The notes under the pieces: model-generated
Seen by the model: only the letters and a program-made list of their open reading frames with translations
What the model was told of the DNA's origin: nothing
The model's database searches: none
Program-made: the position numbers and the translations under genes
Shown: one piece after another, positions 49,561-60,500 of the stretch
Numbering within the stretch: position 1 is the first letter of the stretch
Layout: every line of letters begins with the position of its first letter
NCBI RefSeq assembly: GCF_034702125.1
Contig: NC_085861.1
Span: forward strand, 49,152,889 to 49,216,888
Source of the DNA: Engraulis encrasicolus
Taxonomy: Eukaryota; Chordata; Actinopteri; Clupeiformes; Engraulidae
Direction: 5' to 3'
DNA length: 64,000 nucleotides

Positions 49561-50340
49561 TTCCGGTCACATTATTTACATTAGTGATTATAGCTATTTG
49601 TAATCATGCAGTTGTGTTCATTCAATATGGAAAGTGCATATTTGGGATCATGGTTATAACATGCTATAATTCCAAAGTATTTCTGCATGTACTTTTCACA
49701 CAACATTATCAGCGAGTACAATATAGTGTAAATACAATGATTATTTTTAAGTTAAAGTTTTACAGGCAATTATTTACTAAAGTAACCATTGCCACTAAGG
49801 CATTTGACTTTTTTCTTTCTTTTTTTCTAAACTAGACTTTCTAAACTAAACTAGGCAAATAATTTGTTAACTCCTGCAAAGTGCATCACTATTGGAGAAT
49901 GTCAGAATGTTTTAAATACCCCAGCGTCATCATGTTACCAAAGCAGCATCAGAGGACACTGTTGTGAAATTAAACACCATGTTCTCGCATGGCTCATTTG
50001 TCAGAGTCTATACTCTTGTGTATACCACAATTTCCTGCTCGGTTCAGAGATTTTATTTCACAACTGATATGGTCTGATTGCTTGCCTAAGTGTGTGAAAG
50101 CATGTAGATGGAATGCTGTACTGACGGTCTGACCAACAGGCCTCAGTATGTGACACGACGAGTTACAGGTTTGTCCAAACCAGGGCTGATCTTAACTGGG
50201 CCACTCCAGGGGCCGGCCTGTCCTGTCTGTAGTTCTCTGTTGTCCCTCCCCACCTTTGATACATTCAAGCATGTCCTGTTGAGGTGTTGTGACAAGGAGC
50301 AGGAGGCCATACACAAGAGGGACAAGTGTTTTGACTTTAA

Positions 50341-50695
50341 GGGACACTGTGCAGGAAATGGTCAAAAAAGGTACTGCAATTATGCTGCTCATTGAAACTG
50401 GGCTGCCTATTGCCAAATTTGATCTTTACATGAAAGTTTACTAAGTAATAAACAAATATTTTCTAGAATGGTCCAAGCAGTCATTTTTGCTGCTAAAAAT
50501 GGCTATTTTTGGACATTCAAAATGGTGGACCATGGAGAAGATCCCCTTTTCATGTATGAAAAGTGCCATTTTTCCAGTCATAATGAATACTTAGAATTTG
50601 ATGGTGGTGTTAAGTTTTCATGAAAAAAGTAACATTAGTGAATGGGCAACATGAATTCTGGAAATAAACTACTAAAAATCTCACACAGTGTCCCT
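50341..50695. mobile_element. Non-autonomous DNA element, copy 2 (TTAA target)
   Basis: GGGACACTGTG...CACAGTGTCCCT flanked by TTAA at 50337-50340 and 50696-50699, which suggests a piggyBac-type target site. The interior matches 5999-6360. Confidence 0.65.
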
Positions 50696-51023
50696 TTAAT
50701 ACAGCCTAAATGATGCCCTGAGGAAGGTCTTTGAGTGAAAGCTTGGCAAGTAAAAGACAAAGAAGGATTTGAGTGTGTAATTTTCCCTCCAATTTTCAGG
50801 TCTCTTTGTAGTCGCTACAGCGGTGTAATCCGTCTAAATGACTTCATACGGCCTAAAACCAAAGTCATTGTCATGATGATGAAAGCAGCAGAGTGTAGAC
50901 CAAATCCGACCCATTGTCTTAGTTTTGATATTGAGGTTGGAGGACCCAAGCAACCGAAGGACAGAGCTTGTCATCCAGACTTAAGCTGGACTTGATTGCA
51001 AAGAGATGTTATTCTTACAAGCT

Positions 51024-52472
51024 GGTGTCAAAAGTAAAAGTAAAGGTCAAAACAGAAACACATTCCTGCCGAGTAACTTATCTGAGTAACCAGAAGACTT
51101 GTGTACTTGTATTACGATCAGCTAACTGCACTGATTGGAAGCTTGTGGTGGGTCCTTGTTAGCCTTGCGCGCAATCCTATGTACTTCCGCCAAGACACTT
51201 GGCTCCGCACTATGTCTGGTACCTGTCCTCTGTGGAGCGATGTTGACCGGTAGGATTTTCGCCGGTGTTCTGACGAACGGTCCTACATTGTAATTTTATC
51301 CTACGGTAGGATGTTCTGTCAGATATGTCTGTTAAACGGTCCTACATCGCCATAGATAGACGTCAGACATGTTTGTTCAACAACTTTTTTTTGTTACTTT
51401 GTTTATTGGTAGGATTGTTCACAAGGCTTACAGTTCATTTCAATATAACACATTCATCATCATCATCATCATCATCATCATCGTCATAGTCATCGTCATC
51501 ATCATCACCATCCTTTTTTTTCCCCCCTTCTCTCTTCTTGTTTCTTCTTCTAGTTCACGATATATGCCCATACAAGAAAGAGTTTGGCTGGAAGGTCAAT
51601 CAAAGATTTTTTATGGTACCTAAACAATGTGCCCATATCTCAGGAGCTGACATAAAATGTTGGCGAGGATGTGGAGAAGAAGGGTCAGATACACACATAT
51701 TCTATACATGTTCTATAATAAAACCATTTTGGGAGGAGGTAAGGCGAGCTGTCACATACATTTTTGATCTTAAACAACCTCTAACACCAGTAAATGTATT
51801 GGGCATTGACCTACCGAACAGCATAAAAAGAACGCACCGTAATTTTTTTCATATTCTACGACTTACTGCACTAAAGCAAATTACAAAATTATGGAAACAA
51901 AGCAAACAACCAGATGTCCAGCTATGGTATAATACAATAGAAAATGTTTTGGAAATGGAAAAAAATATATTATTTTCTAGAAAGTGCTCACACAAATGGG
52001 AAGAAATGTACCCAGAAAATCTTTGCAATAATATGTGTCTTTACTTTGAAAATAGAACAACAACATAAGCTTCCAAATCTTTCACAGCTTTTGCATGCCC
52101 TCACACACCCACCCTCTACACCAGCACATACATAAATCCAATACAACACCTACCTCACACACACATACACCTACAGGTTTGTTCAACAATTTAAGTTAAA
52201 TCCTGATTTTTCCGAAAATGCCCTTCCTGCTTCCTGCAATCGCGTCAGATCAAACAAAGTCCAGACCATGAATACGAAATGGAAATGGTAGTATTATGGG
52301 ATGGTTAGGACCAGGCTAGGTCCTTGTTAGGTTTTCAGTATTTTTCATTTATAACAGTCTATCTATCTCATTAGGTATAATGGAGTAAATGGTGTAACAG
52401 ATATGTATTGCTGCCATGTGCTGGTGTTGTAATGTACACCACAAATGTACATTTACTTAAACTTTTGACACC
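51024..52472. mobile_element. MITE with AAAGTAAAAGTAAA ends, copy 2, interrupted
   Basis: The left end GGTGTCAAAAGTAAAAGTAA and right end TTACTTAAACTTTTGACACC are inverted repeats. Its two halves (51024-51162 and about 52331-52472) together match 44329-44573, with an L1-like insertion between them. Confidence 0.7.
51163..52318 (+). mobile_element. 5'-truncated L1-like LINE insertion
   Basis: Between two exact copies of the 12-mer GGTCCTTGTTAG (51151-51162 and 52319-52330), read as a target-site duplication. The frame at 51538-52068 encodes the C-terminal end of an L1-type ORF2 protein: a CCHC-like CWRGCGEEGSDTH...C followed by IIKPFWEEVRRAV, as in L1/Tx1 elements. Reverse transcriptase and endonuclease domains are absent. 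An (ATC)n stretch at about 51454-51510 precedes it. The left part (51163-51370) with repeated GGTAGGAT/CGGTCCTACAT may be another repeat carried in. Confidence 0.65.
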
Positions 52473-52904
52473 TTTGATTCCAAGCTGGATGGGCTTCAAA
52501 GAACCTGACTGCTGAGAGGCAGTCTTTTGGTGACATCTGGCACCCCCTGCTGTCTTTCTGGTTGCTAGACACATATTTACTGATTTCTTTTTCCTCTTGG
52601 GGCCTGAGCAGTGAGCACCAAAAGCAACCAAGTCAAGACATATCTTTCACAATCCCGTACCCTTTGTGTCACAGGGATCTTCACAGCTCCAATCAGAGAG
52701 ACCTACTTGCTGTATTTGTATTTGGTGAAGGGTGTTTTGCGACACCTACAGGAGCCTGTCTGTATAGGAATAAAGAGCACCTCATGCATGCGCTTATTCT
52801 CAGCAGCAACAGAAGTGGGTGAATCCTTCCACTGGAACCTCTCTGCGGCTGGAGGTGGGCGATAAAGTCTTCATCAGGCTGATGGCAAATGCATGGGTGA
52901 CTGA

Positions 52905-53081
52905 CAGGGCTGGACTGGCCATCTTTTTGGCATTTTTGGACTGGCATTTTTTTAACATCTCTGAAAATAGGGCCCACGAGGGTGCAGGGCCCACCGGTGA
53001 GTCAGTTCTGTGCCGCTAATTATGAGGGGCCCCTTTAAGCCAAAAATGCCCAGACCCTATTTCCCCCCCAGTCCAGCCCTG
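52905..53081. mobile_element. hAT-like MITE with 8-bp target duplication
   Basis: Perfect inverted termini CAGGGCTGGACTGG and CCAGTCCAGCCCTG, flanked by GTGACTGA on both sides (52897-52904 and 53082-53089). Lies between the two gprc6a copies. Confidence 0.9.
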
Positions 53082-53499
53082 GTGACTGATAATGACACCT
53101 GCTCTGCCTGATGTGAGGAAACCAATCGGGCTATAAAACCAGTTTACAGTACAGTCTACACACTTCAAAAAACTGCTTTTGACCATGTGTGTATTTAGTG
53201 GAGATTATTTTGGCTTGTACACAGATTCAAGCAAACCTGAATAAAATCACCCTGCATGCCAATCGAACAGTGTTTCTTCTGAGAATTCAGTGATCACGGG
53301 GCAACTTGTTTTTATGACATTTTATTTTACATCATTGTCTAGTTTATTGTGTTCCACTCCAACCCTGGCCATACAATATTGTGAGAATGTAATTCCACCT
53401 CTCAGCTACTTTGGAAACTCTTCAGCAAGGAAATTCAAGGTGCCTTGTTGCTGGTGAAAATAAGACCATGTACAGTTGCACATATCACATTATATTAGG

Positions 53500-53722
53500 C
53501 AGTGGTGTAATGGGGATTTTTAAAGTGGGGGTACGCGATTTTTAACGTCATCCAATAATTAGGTAACTTATGTCAAACCCCTCAACTGTCCTTAATCTAC
53601 CGACATTGCTTCTCCGTTTTCATCTGTTTGGTCAATCACCTGCAATACTGCTGTGTGATCATTCCTTTTTGTATTCAAACATGGGCAGAAGACCCCCGCG
53701 TACCGCGCCCACTACACCCCTG
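53500..53722. mobile_element. hAT-like MITE with 8-bp target duplication
   Basis: Termini CAGTGGTGTAATGGG and CCCACTACACCCCTG; exact flanking duplication ATATTAGG (53492-53499 and 53723-53730). Its ends resemble those of 62909-63098. Confidence 0.9.
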
Positions 53723-53981
53723 ATATTAGGTATTTTACGGACATGGGGTCCATCCGTAGCATGTAGTGCCATTTGCCTGAGTGTGTCTGTGTTCCCAAAG
53801 CTCATTACTACACTGGAATTCGTTGGTTGGGCTGGAAGGGTCAACAATGGGCAAATTTTCATTACCAATACTATATAATTATTATTTGTCCAGATTATTG
53901 ATCGGTGTGATAAACTTCACAGCAGAGTAGCTTACTATTTTGTGCTTACTATTTGACCAGTAAAAATAACATACCAAAATC

Positions 53982-54093
53982 CTCAGTTCTCAGTGTGACT
54001 GTTGAGATCACGTAATGGTCTTTGACTTCTGTTAAGCAACTTCCAGAAGTCAAAGACCTTTACTTGACCTCAACAGTTAAACCGAGAACTGAG
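53982..54093. repeat. Imperfect palindrome between the gprc6a copies
   Basis: CTCAGTTCTC / GAGAACTGAG outer arms, ACTGTTGAG / CTCAACAGT, and an inner GTCTTTGACTTCTG / AGAAGTCAAAGAC hairpin. A further copy of AACAGAAGTCAAAGACCT lies just downstream near 54122. Confidence 0.7.
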
Positions 54094-54573
54094 AATTTTT
54101 GTGTAATAGGAAAGTTGCATAACAGAAGTCAAAGACCTCCTCAACTTCCACTAAAAACTGGTTTTACTCGCACCGTTTGAAAAAGGGAGGGCCACCCCTT
54201 GTTACATACAGATGCTACTGATACGTCACCTCCGGATCACCACCAAAATGTCATCACTTGTTCCTTTTGTCATTTCCAACGACTCCACAAAGTTTGTACC
54301 AAATCCCTTCATAACTTTTTGAGCCATCCTGCTGACAAACAAACAGACAGACAGAAACCAACGCGACCGAAAACATAAACTCCTTGTCGGAGGTAATAAG
54401 TATAGTTGAAATGACTGGTGCACTCAAGACAACACACAACCCAAACCCCGTCCATTTGCACGAAGTGGCGTGAAAATGGTGGGTCCCCAGGAACAATTGA
54501 ACCGCATCCTGTGGTAGCACGAAGAACGTTGAAATGGGCAGGGTTAGTGGGCGTGGCAATTGCATGGATAAAT

Positions 54574-57500
54574 CTATATACTGATTGTCCTGGTTAGACA
54601 TTCTGGCTCTGGAATAAGCTCCTCTGTAGACGCTGAAATTGGGATTCCTAAGTACGAAGCAATGAGGATCTCTTCTTCTGCAGACTCTGATAGTGGGCGT
54701 GCCGAGTCAGTAGTGGTGAGAATTTGCTCTTGTAGGGACTCTGAAATTATGCTTCTCTCGTTTGCGGTATCGATTTGCTCCGGAGTGGACTCTGAGATGG
54801 AGCTCTCTAAATTCCCAGTGGTAATGATCTGTGCTCTTGTAGACTTGTAGACTAGAATGGGGCTTTCTACCTTCACACATTCTGTGTTTCCCAAGTTGGC
54901 AGTCCGTACACTGATTGGAAGGTCAAGGGAGGCATGGCTTATGGTAAAAACTTGACTAACTGCACTCTCCTCAAAGTCGCCCCGTGAGTTTCCTTCCACT
55001 GAACACAACTGCTGAGAGTACTCATAGATGTTTTTTTGGAAGGCCTTTTTCGTGTTGTGTTCCTTTTTGAAGAGGATGATGTAGCACTTGCATAGGAATT
55101 GGCAGATGAAGATACTGCCATTAGACAAGAGAATAACCACCATCTCCACAGCGGGGAGGTACTTTCCAGAGGTGGTCACGTACACAGGAATGAAGATCGC
55201 CCATGACATGAGGTAGATGAGCATGCCAAAGGTGATGCACCTGGCTTCGTTGTAGCTCTCCGGAAGTTTCCGAACCTTGAAGGCGAAACCGAAACAGACA
55301 AGCGCCAGAAAAGCAATGAAGGCCAGCATTGTGCCGAATGCAGCGTACGAGCCTTCATCACACTGGACCAGTATGGTGGTTGGCCCTGGGCTATATCTCG
55401 CCTTTGGACTGCGCAGCACCAACCAGAGGATGCAGACCACCACCTGAAGCCCCATGCAGACCCCGATGATGATGTAGGGCTTGTAGAGACGTCGCAGGGC
55501 CTGCTGCACAGATGGGTTGAATTGGAAAGCCAGCAGGATCTTCAGAGACTTCACCAGGATGCACGATACACACAGGGTGAAGCTCAGGCCAAACAGCACC
55601 TGGCGAACCTGCCAGAGAGATCATAAATAAGGACGCTTGTCATAAGACATGCTGTGATAATTAAACTATATAGATTTTGCCATGCTGATAATAAATCATC
55701 TCTCTGAATTACATTAGACTTCATGTCACATGACAAAAATCATTAAGGTTCATGGATGTGGGGGCAATTGTGACAGAAATTCTGTTGATTTGCTGTGAGA
55801 ATGGGCTGACACCTAGCTATTTGGATCTTAGATTAACAGCCCTCAAAATAATCTTCACGATATTGCAGAACATACACAGCTCATTTTTGCCAAAAACCAC
55901 AGTGGATAGGAGATACTGTATTACCAGGTCAAAGGTCCAATCAGTTCTCCATGTTGGAATTATGCGGGAAAACTGTGTAATTTGTCTTATTTGTACCATG
56001 GCTGGTTGCAAAGTAATGTGAATAGTGAAATGCCAGAATTAAACTACTTGTTATTGCAGTTTCATAGATCACCTCTTAAATTACGTCATTAATGGTGCGA
56101 ATGGCGCGAAGTACGCACGTCTACTCCGATTAGGCATTTAGGTGCCCCGCAAAGACTGCCGGAAGTCATCATTACCACATCATACACAAGTTACAAAACA
56201 GTAGTTACAGTAGGCTACTCATATAAGATATTGGTTGTAAATGCAGAGTATACACACAGACCTCAGCACAGATTTGTTGATCCAACATTTGTTAAAAAAA
56301 ACACAATACCTACATTCATATGGTATGTTTGCATGTACACACAATTCATCCACAGGGTGAAAGTACCTTGCACTTGATGTCGCTGGGCTGGCCCACAAAG
56401 AACACCACACTTATGAAGCTGCCAATCAGAGAGAAGAGGATGACCTGGCTCAATGGACCCCCTGTCGCCCGCACCACCGGTGTGTTCCGTTGCCACAGGA
56501 ACAACGCAGCAACAGCTATCGTCATGGCTAGACCCAGTGCTGCCAGTGTTAGCAGGACAATGGCAAAGCCATCGTTCCAGTCCAACAGTACATGGCTCTT
56601 CAACTGGCAGCTTGTGCTTCTGGCCGGCGCCCACTCTTTCGTTGCGTTGCAAGTAAGGCACTCATCCATATCTGACAACCAAAAGATTTGACAACATGTA
56701 TAACTGAAAAAGGGGGAGCGACTTTCTGTGTGTTGCATAATCTGCAATATGATTGAAGTATAGATTGTGTAGCTCTTGGACAGATGTTCATGGCAAGTAG
56801 ACTTCAGATAAGAAGTCTGATGATTCAAGTTGAGAGAGACTTTTAGGACTAGTCTATCTTTCCTGTATAAATAATGCAATTTAGTACTCCCAAGGAGGCC
56901 TTTTGCACCATACATTGTTCAGTATGGGAAAAGTTAAAGGGAGGAAGAAAGTGGAATACAGCTTACCTGTTTCATTGGAGTAGTGGTTCTCAGGGCATGC
57001 AATGCACTTGTAGCAGCAAGTGTGTCGGAACCGCATGGTCTTCTTTACCTCTCCTGGCTGACAGGTATTGGAGCACTTGGATACAACACTCTACCGAATG
57101 GAAAGAATACACAGGTGCCATGCCCGTCACACAATTCAGTCTGTGCTATTTTTATTTTTGCACCCAGTTTGTGAGAAGTCATTTTACGATATATGTCAAT
57201 ATGCCGTGAATTAATTTAAAATCACAAGACCATTTCAATCCCTGCATGGGCATCTCATTACTCAACATTTAATGGCACAAAAGAAAATACCATGCATGCA
57301 TATAGATGATTTTTATAATGCATGTCCTTGATCAGAAAAAATCGAACATACACGCATGCTAACCTACGTCAGTGAAGTCAAAATGACATTGTTAAATGAA
57401 AGAAGTGTTGGTAATAACATAATTGGTATTAGCATAATTACCATGTTAGCTTAGTTAGCGTACATGTATATACATGTTACTGTATATACATGGTACATAG

Positions 57501-60500
57501 GCTAATGTACATATTAGCACACACTATACCTGTCAACCTTGAGCTACCAAAATTCGGGAAAAATTGCCATATTTTAAGCCAAAATTAGGGACATTTTCTA
57601 TAGGCCAAATCCTGACAGTCAGTGGGACGATAAAGACGGTGCGTTCTACCCTGCTTTTCACAACAGTCCGCGTGCGAAGATAGGTAGTGTCTAAAATCCC
57701 CCAGCGCATGTTTTAAATGAGCATATAATGTGAAAAACAAAATTGAACTAGATTGCATTCTCACAGAAAATGCTGGAAGCGGGCTTGCCTTTTGGGGCAG
57801 AGATGAAACAAAGTACTATTGAGAAAACAAAGCTAAAAGAAATGTTGGAAAAAATCCATCCACCCAGTCAGAAGTTATGGGCCAAACAATTCAGCCATCT
57901 TGGATTCAGCCATCTTGAAAGTGTTGTAGCTCTGTGTTTTGGGGATATACTAAATGACATACATGGTATTTTAAGTTGGCTAAGGAACACTGCATATGAT
58001 ATAATTTTGAAAATCAACATGGCTTTGAGCGGGATTCGAACTCATAACCTCCATATCTGTAATCCAGCCCCTTTGCCATTGACATTAAATGACATACAAT
58101 ACATAATATTTGAATTTGGCTAAGGAACAATGCATATGATATCATTTTGAAAATCAACATGGTTTGGACTGGGGTTTGAACCCCCAACCTCCATATCTGT
58201 AATTCAACACATTTGCCATTGATGCTGAATGACATACATGGCATTTTAAGTTGGCCAAGGAACGCTGCATATGATATAATTTTGAAAATCAACATGGCTT
58301 CGACTGGGGTTCGAACCCCCAACCTCCATATCTGTAATTCAGCACATTTGCCATTCATACTAAATGACATACATGGCATTTTAAGTTGGCCAAGGAACAC
58401 TGCATATGATATAATTTTGAAAATCAACATGGCTTCAGGTGGGGTTCAAACCCTCAACCTCCATATCTCTAATCCAGCAGCATGCATTCCCATTAAGCCA
58501 AGCAGCTAGCTGTCATGCACAGTCCAGCAAGACTATATCACATTGCATTGAAGAGCTGAACAATAGACTTCTAGAATGGTTGCTCGCACCTGCTCATTAA
58601 GAATAGAATCTTGAGACAGTGACAGTTGAAATGGAACCCTTCATTGACTGCACCTGTTCTGATTGACTGAATGACAGTTAGTATTGTGCTGTAAACAGGG
58701 GACAGAATCAGACCCAGTATTTTGTCTTTACAAGATCGTTGTAAAAAAGGAGTTGGCACGTGTCCTTTTCACAGATCGGAGTCATGCATGTGATCTCTCT
58801 AACAGTCTTTGAATGAAGTTTATAGGTTAAATGGTTCAGGCACAAATGGACCTCCGTGTGGGACATGCGCTGATCTCTTGAAAAATGCACTTTTGGAAAG
58901 ACTGGGAACCTCCATAGACCCAGGCCTGTTTTTTTTACAAACCTGCCATTTAAAAAGTATTGGGAGTTGGGAGATGAAACTTTGACAATTTGGAGACATC
59001 CCATAGAGCTCGCTAACAACGCGTCAACTAAACTTCTAGGTGAAAGTGTTGATGTTTTATGACTGAAAAAGCCTCCTACACTCTAATCTCTAGAGTGGCG
59101 GAACCTTGGTTCATGAAGGTTCCACCATTGTTTTCAATGGGGACCCAAGCTTTCACAAAATCGCCAAAAACGGGAAAACGACAAGAGACACGGAGAAGCC
59201 TATAAGTATACGCGATCTCAAAGCCGAGCCGGTCGTTTTAGTGTTTGAACGGTGTCTCTATCTCGAAAGGCCTAGGAGGAGATCCATTTTCTATTTTTGC
59301 TACCCCTGCACAAGAACGATAAATAAAAAAGAAACAGGACTTAGAGATTACTATAATCGGGCCTTGCTCTGCAAGCCCGCTTAATGAAATATCAATTTCT
59401 CCATGTTGTTTTGTCGCTTAAGTTGCCTGGGGCTCTTGCAAAAACTTTGTGCTGGTGCAGGTTGTGATTGCATCAGGTTAATTGCATCATTTGCTGTTCC
59501 GAGGCTGTTTACCGTGTTGTATAAACTGAGGCAAAGAGTGGGCACACGCCTACGGAGCTCGACGGTGACAGCTCTAGTAGCCTACTTTCAAGGAATTTCA
59601 ATTCTTGGTGGCATCTAGCATAAAATCTACTGACAGGTAGGTTGATAAGCAAGACCCTTTCAGTCTCTCTTCAAGAGGGGGTGTGGCTCGTCAGGCTAAC
59701 TGACAGGGCCGTGGGGATAATTAGGCCTGTACTGGACTGACTGTGTTTTTTGATAATGTGGAAAATCAGGATATTTCCGGGGAAAATGTGAAGCCGAGAA
59801 GAAAGCGGGAAATGAGGCAAAATTAGGGAGTTTCCCGGGAAATTAGGGATGGTTGACAGGTATAGCACACACACACACATACAGTATATAGGAGGATAAA
59901 CAGGACTTGCCAAGGACAGAAAGTGGGGTAAGACCACTTAATACTAATCATTTGAGAAAGTTACCTTGAAAACACTGAGCTGCAACTCTGTCTCAGGGCT
60001 TGTGGGTCTAATTGTGTTGTTGTGAGGATGATACTCTGCCACCACGTTGAGGGATCTTATAGTTCCTCCAGTGGTAGACCAGATGGAGATGTCGTAACCC
60101 AGGTTTATGTTCCCATTTTCATCAAATCTGTACTTCCTGCCTTCCTTCTCAAATGTAATATTCTGCAGGACATGCAGAAGCTGAGAATGGCAGAATACGG
60201 TGATGTTACAGCAATGTATAGGACATTAGTAGGAGCCGATTGTAACAGAATGTCTAACGTTCCTTGTAGGCCTATTTGTTGACAAATTGAGTTGTCATGG
60301 GCTTTGCAGTATATGTAAGATTATGTTATTTTACTCAAACTGTTAATGTATGCACAAGTTGGTTAGTAGAAGGCAGGCGTTGTACCTGCCATGGCTTAAC
60401 TGCTCCAGGAGTCTTACAGTCGTGTCCTTTTGAGCAGAGTTCTGCTACAGCCTGTGATATGGCAGCAATGGCCATTTGGATGCTGAAAACTTTGCCTGGA

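Noticed and set aside
54254..54601. Extra exon downstream of gprc6a-B
   Set aside because: The frame overlaps the end of exon 7 but reads a different phase and has no receptor similarity.
58014..58430. 138-codon frame with internal repeats
   Set aside because: It follows the four tandem tRNA-like units; repetition explains the open frame, and no start context or homology is seen.
57952..58500. Functional tRNA genes
   Set aside because: T-arm-like motifs are present, but I could not assemble an acceptor stem, D arm and anticodon arm.
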